A stretch of DNA of 56,494 bases, from positions 1-56,494 of the forward strand of contig LJZT01000015.1 of NCBI GenBank assembly GCA_001314905.1, read 5' to 3'. The DNA is from Phormidium sp. OSCR (GTDB lineage: Bacteria; Cyanobacteriota; Cyanobacteriia; Cyanobacteriales; Geitlerinemataceae). This document shows, in pieces, positions 44,198 to 51,574 of the stretch; the first letter of the stretch is position 1; each line of letters opens with the position of its first letter. The notes under the pieces were generated by a model. The model had not been told where the DNA came from and made no database searches. It worked only from the letters and a program-made list of their open reading frames with translations. Both the position numbers and the translations under genes were made by a program.

Positions 44198-46402
44198 CTA
44201 TGGTTCGTGAAGAGTACTGGGGGAGGAGAGGGCAACGCGAAAACCCCTGCTGTTGAAGCAGTTGTCGGGGCTGTAGTAGAACCGATGCGCCGAGCGACAG
44301 TCCTTCGGACTGGGGTACCAGTAACCGCCACGAAGCAGCTTGTTGTTGCTATGTTGAAGAATCGTATCCAGCCAATCTTGCCAATCTTCCTCAGAACCAG
44401 AAGGATTGTTTTCAAACCAGGGTCTTCCGTCGTTCGGTGCGCCTTCGTAGCTACCATGCCAATCGTCTAAACACCATTCATAAAGGTTGCCGTGCATATC
44501 GTAGAGTCCCCAGGCGTTGGCGGCGTTGAAACTGCCGACTGGAGTTGTTTTCTTGCGATACACTCCTGTTTTACCCTGGCCGTAGGTATGGTTTCCGTCG
44601 TAGTTCGCCACCTCCGTCGAAATGGTTTCGCCAAAATGGAACGGGCTGGTGGTTCCAGCTCGACAGGCGTACTCCCATTCCGCTTCGCTGGGGAGGCGGT
44701 AGTTTTTCCCCGTAGCTTGGCTCAAGCGGGCGCAGAATTCGATACAATCGTACCAAGTTACGTTTTCAACGGGCAGCTCGTTGCCTTTGAAGCGGGATGG
44801 GTCAGATTTGAGGCTGCGGTGGATTTGGGGCAGTTGGGCAACGGCTCGCCACTGCACCTGGGTGACTTGGGTGCGCCCCAGGAAGAATTCGGGAACGCTG
44901 ACAGAATGTTGGGGGCTTTCGTGGCTACGTCGCTCCGATTCGTGACTCGGGGAACCCATTTGAAAACTCCCGGCGGGGATGTTGACTATTTCGATGGCGA
45001 TGTCGTCGAGGTGTTCGATGTAGCCTCGGTTGCTGGTGGAGTTCCGCTGGTCGATGTTGCCGTATCGGTCCAAGAGTAGCACCTCATAATGGAAGGTTTC
45101 ACCAAACCAGCGTCGGCGTTCAGCTTCTTCCCTTTGGCGGCGTTCAGCTTCTTCGCGACGGCGACGCACTTCGGCTTCTTCCCTTTGGCGGCGTTCAGCT
45201 TCTTCGCGACGGCGACGCGCTTCGACTTCTTCCCTCTCGCGGCGTTCGGCTTCTTCCCACTGCCGAACCTGCTCTCGTTGGGCGCGAAGTTCCTCTAAAT
45301 ACTCCGCCAGACACTGCTCCTGTATCTCGCGCAACTGCGCCGCCAGTTCTTCACTCCAGAGAGATTTCAACTCCGACTCCAGGGCAAAAAGCTGCGGTTC
45401 GTGTAGGGGATTCACCGACAGATAATAGATATCGGCTAAAAACGCGCCACAGAGTTTGTACAGACTGACAACAGCTTGACGCACCAACTGCCAACTTTTG
45501 CGGTCTGAAATTGCCTCATCTTGCACGAGCAGTTCCCGAAATTCTTCCCAATCGAAGGGGTCGAGGGGAACTGACAGAGAACTCATCGCCCCCCAAAGAT
45601 TGAGGTTAAAATGCACTTGGTAGTCCGTCATTTCTGCACTTATAAGTCCTGTGGGAATCCCCGAAAAACTCATGGCGTGCTGTCGCACTTCGGCATCGAA
45701 CACCGGCTGAGAGAAGTAACCGCCGTAGAAACCGACAGGACAGAGGCTATCCTCACCGTAATGACGGAAGAAAAACCGCGTTAGCTCGATGCGGACTTCC
45801 GTTTGTAGGGCTTTGGAGAACGACGGCGTAAGCAGTTCGTCTTCAAACACCGACGGCGGCGGGACTAACATCAACAGTCGTCCGGCTTTGGCTTCGGCTT
45901 CAAAGATGTTCAGGGCTTCGTCTCGGCTCAACACCCTGGACCAATTTTTGAGGTCGAAGTCGGCTTGTATGCGCTCTCGCACCAGGTCGATTTTCGCCTG
46001 GGTTTGCTGGCGCAATACGCTCAAACAAGCTTGAGAATAGGCTTTGCGGTCGGCGAGGTCTTGTTCTTTGAGGGCAATTAATTTGTCTTCTCGTTCGGCT
46101 TTGGCGGATTCGATTTCGACATCAATTTCTAAGTGAGTCTGTTGGAGTTTCAGGATTTCAATATCGCGTCTGTCTTTGCGTTTGAGATAATCCTGCTGCA
46201 TTTTCGTCAGTTGGGCATCCGCCTGCACCACTTGCGGTGTAATCGCTCCCCCGCTACTTTCGCTCAGGGAGGAAGATAAATTCTGGGTGAGTTCTAGGCG
46301 CTGTCCCTTTATGAATTTATCGACTTCTCTTAGAAAGGTATGATCGATCAATATGCGGCAGCCGGTTTTGAAAACATCCCACGCCAGTCGTCCTAAATCC
46401 AT
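44198..46402 (-). CDS. Coiled-coil protein with C-terminal formylglycine-enzyme (C-type-lectin-like) domain; probable DGR target
   Basis: 734 residues. N-terminal helical/coiled-coil part (to about 380, including LKLQQTHLEIDVEIESAKAE), then a highly charged segment of Arg/Glu-rich repeats (about 378-445, 17-residue unit RRQREEAEVRRRREEAE), then an FGE-sulfatase/SUMF1-type domain (about 470-725: IPAGSFQMGSP, LPSEAEWEYACRAGT, YDMHGNLYEWCLDDW, LLRGGYW). The last 35 residues show an Asn-substitution pattern typical of DGR variable proteins. No signal peptide. The fold in DGR targets serves ligand binding rather than catalysis. What it binds is unknown. No retroelement genes are adjacent. Confidence 0.85.
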   Translation of the reverse strand: MDLGRLAWDVFKTGCRILIDHTFLREVDKFIKGQRLELTQNLSSSLSESSGGAITPQVVQADAQLTKMQQDYLKRKDRRDIEILKLQQTHLEIDVEIESAKAEREDKLIALKEQDLADRKAYSQACLSVLRQQTQAKIDLVRERIQADFDLKNWSRVLSRDEALNIFEAEAKAGRLLMLVPPPSVFEDELLTPSFSKALQTEVRIELTRFFFRHYGEDSLCPVGFYGGYFSQPVFDAEVRQHAMSFSGIPTGLISAEMTDYQVHFNLNLWGAMSSLSVPLDPFDWEEFRELLVQDEAISDRKSWQLVRQAVVSLYKLCGAFLADIYYLSVNPLHEPQLFALESELKSLWSEELAAQLREIQEQCLAEYLEELRAQREQVRQWEEAERREREEVEARRRREEAERRQREEAEVRRRREEAERRQREEAERRRWFGETFHYEVLLLDRYGNIDQRNSTSNRGYIEHLDDIAIEIVNIPAGSFQMGSPSHESERRSHESPQHSVSVPEFFLGRTQVTQVQWRAVAQLPQIHRSLKSDPSRFKGNELPVENVTWYDCIEFCARLSQATGKNYRLPSEAEWEYACRAGTTSPFHFGETISTEVANYDGNHTYGQGKTGVYRKKTTPVGSFNAANAWGLYDMHGNLYEWCLDDWHGSYEGAPNDGRPWFENNPSGSEEDWQDWLDTILQHSNNKLLRGGYWYPSPKDCRSAHRFYYSPDNCFNSRGFRVALSSPSTLHEP
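44237..44332 (-). other. Putative DGR variable region
   Basis: Codes for RGGYWYPSPKDCRSAH followed by RFYYSPDNCFNSRGFR. Known cyanobacterial DGR templates encode LRGGSWNNNPRNCRSANRN-type sequence with runs of AAC codons, and this gene aligns to that pattern without gaps. Positions where a template would have Asn hold TAC, CCC, AGT, CAT, TTC, TAC, TAC, AGC, TTC and AGC, that is, mostly codons reachable from AAC or AAT by changing only the A bases, while fixed positions (RGG, W, CRSA, PDN, GFR) are kept. The template consensus is from memory. Confidence 0.65.
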
Positions 46403-46626
46403 CTTTACATTTTTGTTTTCGATTCTAGATCAGTAATCCAAGTTTGACAAACCTAGAGAAACGGGGGTTTGGTAGCCGTCGCCGCCTGAATTGGGAACCC
46501 CGCCGTTATCCCTTAACCCATCCCCCTTGAGCGGGATTTTGGCTCACATTTGCTAAACTTGCGAAAAATTCTTTAAGCTAGAAACGGTATAACCTTCAAA
46601 CCATTAGCCATTGAGGAGTTTTAACT

Positions 46627-47211
46627 ATGGTACGCACCCCCTCGACGATGCTCGATCTCGGCACCGTTGCCCCACCGTTTGCCCTTCCTGATACCGTTTC
46701 AGGGGAAACCATCACCTTAGACCACTTTAGCGGCAAGAAAGCCCTGTTGGTGATTTTCCTCTGCGCCCATTGTCCCTTCGTCAAACACGTGCAAGAGGAA
46801 CTGGCTAAACTTGGCCAAGACTATGTTGAACAAGGATTAGGGATTGTGGCGATTAGTGCTAATGATGTCTCAACCCATCCTGATGACTCACCGGAACATC
46901 TCAAGCAGATGGCCCTGGATTTAGGGTTTAACTTCCCTGTCTGTTACGACGAAACTCAAGCGGTGGCTAAAGCTTACACCGCCGCCTGTACGCCGGACTT
47001 CTTCCTGTTTGGGGGCGATCGCCAACTCGTCTATCGCGGCCAACTCGATGATAGCCGCCCCGGTAACGACCAACCCGTCAACGGCAAGGATTTACGGGCC
47101 GCCATTGAACAAACCCTCGCCGGAACTCCAGTTCCGCCAGAGCAAAAACCCAGCATCGGCTGTAACATTAAATGGACTCCTGGACAGGAACCGGAGTATT
47201 TTAAGAATTAG
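46627..47211 (+). CDS. Thioredoxin-fold redoxin (AhpC/TSA-like)
   Basis: 194 residues. LLVIFLCAHCPFVKHVQEEL carries a CxxC pair (Cys46, Cys49); VAISANDVSTHPDDSPEHLK and YTAACTPDFFLFGGDRQLVY complete the thioredoxin fold, with a cis-Pro in ACTPD. A further Cys lies near the C-terminus (PSIGCNIKW). Proteins of this type are common in cyanobacteria and likely act as thiol reductases or peroxiredoxin-like enzymes; substrate unknown. AGGAG lies eight bases before the ATG. No signal peptide. Confidence 0.9.
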   Translation: MVRTPSTMLDLGTVAPPFALPDTVSGETITLDHFSGKKALLVIFLCAHCPFVKHVQEELAKLGQDYVEQGLGIVAISANDVSTHPDDSPEHLKQMALDLGFNFPVCYDETQAVAKAYTAACTPDFFLFGGDRQLVYRGQLDDSRPGNDQPVNGKDLRAAIEQTLAGTPVPPEQKPSIGCNIKWTPGQEPEYFKN

Positions 47212-47282
47212 GGAATAGGGAATAGGGAATAGGGAACAGGGAACAGGGAACAGGGAACAGGGAACAGGGAACAGGGAATAGG
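47212..47282. repeat. STRR array (GGGAATA then GGGAACA)
   Basis: About ten heptamers between the redoxin stop and the next small gene: three GGGAATA, six or more GGGAACA, and a final GGGAATA. The unit changes gradually along the array. Confidence 0.9.
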
Positions 47283-47306
47283 CAAAACTGCTAAGGAGTC
47301 ACGATT

Positions 47307-47492
47307 ATGGGACGTAAGGCGAAACTCAAACAGCAACGTCGCCAAAAACAGGCGAACTCAGATCATCAAAACAACGGCCAACACCCAACCTATAAAGATA
47401 CGGATTTTGTCGAAGAACTGCAACAACAGGGATATCCGAGTTTGGGGGGCGATCGCGCTCCCGATATCCCCCCACCTCGCCGCAATTCCTAA
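47307..47492 (+). CDS. Small basic conserved protein
   Basis: 61 residues. Strongly basic start (MGRKAKLKQQRRQKQ), then YKDTDFVEELQQQGYPSLGG and a Pro/Arg tail. No membrane segment. AAGGAG lies about ten bases upstream of the ATG, which supports translation. Small proteins of this form occur in cyanobacteria; function unknown. The basic N-terminus suggests nucleic-acid or ribosome contact, which is a guess. Confidence 0.7.
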   Translation: MGRKAKLKQQRRQKQANSDHQNNGQHPTYKDTDFVEELQQQGYPSLGGDRAPDIPPPRRNS

Positions 47493-47525
47493 GTCTCAAA
47501 CAACTGTTAAACCCGAAATCAAGGG

Positions 47526-48995
47526 TTAATTCAAGGGCAGAAAAATTGTCAACACTTCTCCCTGTTGCGGTCGGTTGCGGACAATGAGTTTGCCTCCTAA
47601 CGCCTGAAATAGATTCTTGGTTGCCGAAAGATTTAGGCTAAGATTGCCTGTTTCTGGCTGAAAGTTCAGCAATTGCCCAATGGATTTAAATGAGGGCGTA
47701 GGCTGAACCTTGTGTTTATGATTAGAGTCTGAATTGGCTTTAAGTTGCAGTTTTAATTGATGTCCAGCGGGCATCACTTTTACCTGAATATGACTCCCCA
47801 AGGGAAGACGACTGGAAAAATGGTCGATCGCCCCCGTTAAAACCCGATCCAATAAATTGGGATCACTGACAACCTGGGGCATCTGTTGTGGTAACAAAAC
47901 ATCTAACGTCAAACTGCGGCGACTGGCTTGTTTTTGCCAGCGGGGGATGCAGGTATCCACCACATCCGCCAATGATGTAGCTGTTAAGTGCATCGGCGAT
48001 CGCGATCGCTCCCCCGTTTCCAACTCCACCGCCTTGAAAATCAACTCAAAGCGACCAATCTGTTCACTACATTCGCGATCAATCGACTCCAGCCAAGGAC
48101 GAACCCCATCGGGGATATCTTTGCGCTTTAACATCAACTTGGTTAACGTGCGAATCGTACTCAATGGGGTGCGCACCTCATGGGCGATCGCCTGCAACAA
48201 CTCCACATCCGGGGCTTGAGACCCATTAGACTTAAAAGGAGGATTAAAGGGGGTTTCAAACACCGCTTTCGAGGGAACATCCACCCGAAAATTCGTCCGA
48301 AATGAGGCCCAATTTCCCCTCCTTGAAGCCTGAGTCGAGGACGGTTGAGAATCGCTCACCTGAGCCGTCGCCGTATAGAACAGAGCCTGTCCGAACTGCA
48401 TCACCGTTTTATAGTGAGGTTCTACCGGGCGATAGTGACGCCATTGCTCCTCAATCTCAATCAGGGCCTCCGTTCCTTCGAGGCGATCGCGTAGCAGTTG
48501 CCAGGCCGCCGCCACCACCTCAGGGTCAAACGAATATTGAAACAGAGGACTACCCCGCTCATCCCAACCCCGCACCATAACCAGGCTAAACCGGGCTGTA
48601 AGGGTTAAACAAAACTGTTCATGGCTCAGGGGGTCATTGACCGGCAACAATAGCCCTGCTGAGGCAGTCGAGGCGGTCTTCGTCCCCGACGCATCTCCCG
48701 GCAAACAGGCCCGAGACTGGCCGAGGCGATCGCCACCAGGACTTTTGACAATCCAGGTCTTGAGATCATCACCACCGACCTCGCCACCCAGAACGGGGGT
48801 CGGCGCACAAATCATCATCCCCGCCGCCGGGACGGTTCCCGTCGAGGGCGATCGTAACAGCCGATTGAGGGCATCCACCGCTGTACGCCATTGTTGGTCG
48901 ACCCTAGCCCCATCGCGACCCGGGGAAATCATAAAGCCGAGGTGATCCTGTTGGCTGAGTAATTGGCTTAAAGTCAATGGACAAGATAGCAGCAC
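47526..48995 (-). CDS. Soluble sensor histidine kinase with degenerate ATPase domain
   Basis: 489 residues. The H box is clear: LLQAIAHEVRTPLSTIRTLT with His272. The N-terminal 260 residues form a sensory region without membrane helices and without a PAS or GAF signature I can name. The C-terminal ATPase domain is odd: the N box reads DPNLLDRVLTGAIDHF with no N..NA, and no DxGxG G1 box is visible, though the end (LGGKLIVRNRPQQGEVLTIF) is normal. It may be a weak or non-catalytic kinase. No response regulator is adjacent. Confidence 0.8.
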   Translation of the reverse strand: MLLSCPLTLSQLLSQQDHLGFMISPGRDGARVDQQWRTAVDALNRLLRSPSTGTVPAAGMMICAPTPVLGGEVGGDDLKTWIVKSPGGDRLGQSRACLPGDASGTKTASTASAGLLLPVNDPLSHEQFCLTLTARFSLVMVRGWDERGSPLFQYSFDPEVVAAAWQLLRDRLEGTEALIEIEEQWRHYRPVEPHYKTVMQFGQALFYTATAQVSDSQPSSTQASRRGNWASFRTNFRVDVPSKAVFETPFNPPFKSNGSQAPDVELLQAIAHEVRTPLSTIRTLTKLMLKRKDIPDGVRPWLESIDRECSEQIGRFELIFKAVELETGERSRSPMHLTATSLADVVDTCIPRWQKQASRRSLTLDVLLPQQMPQVVSDPNLLDRVLTGAIDHFSSRLPLGSHIQVKVMPAGHQLKLQLKANSDSNHKHKVQPTPSFKSIGQLLNFQPETGNLSLNLSATKNLFQALGGKLIVRNRPQQGEVLTIFLPLN

Positions 48996-49182
48996 GACAA
49001 CTCCTTTCTATTGCGTCGTCGGAAATGGGGAGGGCCGTCACAAAAACTGTCACATCCTCCATCCCCTCACCCCTAGCCTATCGGGTTTCCGTCCTCACGT
49101 CTGTGGCACGAACCGAACCTGAATACGGGCAATTTCCACCAGCCACCCCTGACCCCCCTCGTGACACCAATCAACACTCGAC

Positions 49183-49803
49183 TCAACTATCGACAATGCC
49201 ATAGGCCTGCCAAGCCAAATCCACCAAACTATTGACAATGGCCACCGCCACCACCGCCGAACCTTTGCGGCCCGCACTGCGCACATGAGGAATCCGGGAA
49301 TCATTGAGACGTTCCTTGAGGAAATCAATATCATTAAATCCCGTCGGCGTACTCACCACCAACGCCGGACGAATCGCCTCAGACTCAATCAACTCTACTA
49401 AGGACATCAGAGCCGTCTGAGACTGTCCGACAACAAAAATCCCTTCTGGATAGCGACGAGCCAAGGTCTCAATTCCCCAAGCGGCCTTGGTTTTCTCCTT
49501 TTGCGGCCGCGTCAGGGCATCCATGCTGCAATAGACCGGATTGGCAAAGGTATCCATGATATTGGCCGTAATGCCCACCTGAACCATAGGAACATCCACC
49601 ACCAGAGTCGTTCGCGCCGCCAAGGCCGCCGCTCCCTCCTGGAGAGCGGTATCGGAAAAGCGAATCAAGTTTTTGTACTCGAAATCTGCCGTTTCATAGA
49701 TGACTTGGCGGATGATGTGATACTCGGCTGGGGACAGTTCAGATGAACCAAACTCGTGATCGACGATGCTCAGGCCTTGAGCTTCTGTTGAATGCCACTC
49801 CAT
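49183..49803 (-). CDS. cobH: Precorrin-8X methylmutase
   Basis: 206 residues, full length. SPAEYHIIRQVIYETADFEY, GITANIMDTFANPVYCSMDA and VSTPTGFNDIDFLKERL followed by SAGRKGSAVVAVAIVN are the CobH/CbiC blocks. It converts precorrin-8X to hydrogenobyrinate (or the cobalt form) in corrin ring synthesis. It is followed 187 bases later by the histidine kinase; no other cob gene is adjacent, and no cobalamin riboswitch was recognised. Confidence 0.95.
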   Translation of the reverse strand: MEWHSTEAQGLSIVDHEFGSSELSPAEYHIIRQVIYETADFEYKNLIRFSDTALQEGAAALAARTTLVVDVPMVQVGITANIMDTFANPVYCSMDALTRPQKEKTKAAWGIETLARRYPEGIFVVGQSQTALMSLVELIESEAIRPALVVSTPTGFNDIDFLKERLNDSRIPHVRSAGRKGSAVVAVAIVNSLVDLAWQAYGIVDS

Positions 49804-49852
49804 AGGGGTAGTAAGACCAGGTCAGTGATTCCCATCCACCTTACCAGGTTTG

Positions 49853-50644
49853 TTAGGTCGCATCTGAGGCCGAGTGATTGATAATTGGAGTTAGGTAAGC
49901 AGCTAAAGCACCAATGGCGAAGGCGAGAATGTTACGGGCCAGGGGAAGCCAGTCCGAGGTGCGACTGACAACCGGACCAATGCCGAAGGCGATAAAGAGG
50001 ATGCCCCACAGCGGCGAGAAGATTAAGGCCCATTGCCAAGCAAAGGGTTTACCATCACGGGGTTGAGCGGCAAATCCGCAGACAATCCCGCCTAAGGCTG
50101 AGGTGATGAGGGTGAGAATCCATTGTTCACGGGGGAGGCCCGGAACCACTTGACAGCCGCCTTGACGCAGACAGGTTTCGACGGATTCCAACGATTGCAG
50201 AATCGATTGATCTTCGCCATTATCACGGACAAAGAATTGATTACCGTAGCGCGTTTGCAGTTCAATCCAGAAGGTGCGCGGCATTAGGTTATAGACAGTA
50301 TCGCCGACGTTGAAGCCGAGCAGGTTTCCGCCTCGGGAATCGGCAATCAGGAGAACGCTTTTGTCGTCGAGGTGCCAAAATTCTTTCACCGCTCGTCCGG
50401 GGGTGCGATCGAACTGGGTGAGGACTCGCAGTTTGTAGCCTGTTTCGGCTTCGAGTTGGTCGAGGTTGGCAATCAGTTGTTGTTCTTGGATGCTGGTTAG
50501 GGTGTCGGCCAGGTCGATGATGGGAGTTTCGACGTCAGGCAACAGTTCCGGGTTATCGAAGGCGTAGGCTGGGGACACCGCCCAGGTCATACAGGCAACG
50601 CAAGTGGCAAGAATAAATCCGAGGGCGCGTTTGAGGTTTGGCAT
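49853..50644 (-). CDS. psb32: Psb32/TLP18.3-like TPM-domain protein (photosystem II repair)
   Basis: 263 residues. Signal peptide ending SPAYA-FDNPELL; TPM domain about 40-170 (IIDLADTLTSIQEQQLIANL, LDDKSVLLIADSRGGNLLGF, RTFWIELQTRYGNQFFVRDN); two or three C-terminal membrane helices (LITSALGGIVCGFAA, ALIFSPLWGILFIAFGIG, ILAFAIGALAAYL). This is the layout of Psb32, which protects photosystem II and helps its repair. The N-terminal domain should face the lumen or periplasm. It starts at ATG 50644. Confidence 0.9.
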   Translation of the reverse strand: MPNLKRALGFILATCVACMTWAVSPAYAFDNPELLPDVETPIIDLADTLTSIQEQQLIANLDQLEAETGYKLRVLTQFDRTPGRAVKEFWHLDDKSVLLIADSRGGNLLGFNVGDTVYNLMPRTFWIELQTRYGNQFFVRDNGEDQSILQSLESVETCLRQGGCQVVPGLPREQWILTLITSALGGIVCGFAAQPRDGKPFAWQWALIFSPLWGILFIAFGIGPVVSRTSDWLPLARNILAFAIGALAAYLTPIINHSASDAT

Positions 50645-50863
50645 GGTGGCTACGAGGGGTTGGCTGATGGAGGATGACAGGGGGGATTTAGCTAAATCTT
50701 AACGTCAGACTAATAATCTTCATATTACTTTACTTTATCGAAGCTGGGGCGATCGCGCCAGAGGCCAACCCAGATTTTTGCCGATTCCCCAGTCCCCGCT
50801 CCCTATTCCCCGTTCCGGTGTTGCCTTAGAATAAAACCCAGAACAGCAACGCCCTAACCCTCT

Positions 50864-51049
50864 ATGTCTGACTTTGATTTCGCGGATGAACTCCAGTGGA
50901 CTGCCGAAGCCACCGCCAAACTTAAAAATATTCCCTATTTCGTGCGATCGCAGGCCAGACAGCGTATCGAAGAACTGGCCCGAGAGGCCCAATCCGAGTC
51001 TGTCACCGTCGAATATGTCGAACAAGCGCGACTCGAATTTGGCCAGTAA
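50864..51049 (+). CDS. Stand-alone PCP-reductase domain protein
   Basis: 61 residues. [20 protein letters not shown] followed by [20 protein letters not shown] and the EYVEQAR tail is the PCP_red domain found at the C-terminus of ChlB/BchB (light-independent protochlorophyllide reductase). Here it is the whole gene. Free-standing copies are common in cyanobacteria; their role is unsettled. An STRR remnant (50790-50818) lies upstream. Confidence 0.88.
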   Translation: MSDFDFADELQWTAEATAKLKNIPYFVRSQARQRIEELAREAQSESVTVEYVEQARLEFGQ

Positions 51050-51052
51050 TCA

Positions 51053-51091
51053 CAACAATGACCCCAGGTGGCGTACCTAGGGTCATTGTTG
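51053..51091. terminator. Long hairpin between convergent genes
   Basis: Arms CAACAATGACCC and GGGTCATTGTTG (12 of 12 paired), with inner AGGT/ACCT pairing in the loop. It lacks a clear T run on either side but is placed to end both the PCP-reductase gene and the kinase gene. Confidence 0.65.
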
Positions 51092-51120
51092 AGTCGAATT
51101 AAGCTGGGAAAGTTGAGAGG

Positions 51121-51570
51121 TTAGGCCTTGGTTTTAGCAGACTGAGATTGCTCAACTAAGTTGGCTTCCAACTTCAGACAATTGCGCCCTTCCATGTCCA
51201 CCTGTAACGTGTATTCAACATGATCCATCAGGCGGTTCATAATCAACCAACCATAACCCCCTTCCTGCATCGCCTCAGGCGTTGGGGCCATGTACTCATT
51301 GAGATTATAGCCGCGACCATAATCCCAAACCTCCAAACAAATATCACTGTCCTTGAGTTCTAGGCGAACCCAGACTGGTAAATGAGGGCGATCGCGGTGA
51401 GCATGGCGCACCACATTCGAGAACGCTTCAGCCAGAACCAGCCGTAGGCGATTCGACTGTCTGGCCCAATCGACACTCTCACCGAGATCCATTTCCAGAC
51501 AGCCCAATAGCCAGTTTTCAACGATATTCAAAAACCGCAGTTCGCTAGGAACATGTAGCTCCGTCTTCAT
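51121..51570 (-). CDS. Anti-sigma-type serine kinase (RsbW-like ATPase)
   Basis: 149 residues from ATG 51570 (MKTELHVPSELRFL); a longer frame overlaps the phosphatase gene and is not used. GHKL ATPase motifs: N box EAFSNVVRHAHRD, G1 WDYGRGYN, G2 EGGYGWLIMNRLMD. RsbW/SpoIIAB-like proteins bind a sigma factor or phosphorylate an STAS protein. It starts four bases after the RsbU-like phosphatase, so they are one unit of a partner-switching system. No STAS partner is nearby. Confidence 0.88.
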   Translation of the reverse strand: MKTELHVPSELRFLNIVENWLLGCLEMDLGESVDWARQSNRLRLVLAEAFSNVVRHAHRDRPHLPVWVRLELKDSDICLEVWDYGRGYNLNEYMAPTPEAMQEGGYGWLIMNRLMDHVEYTLQVDMEGRNCLKLEANLVEQSQSAKTKA

Positions 51571-51574
51571 GAAA

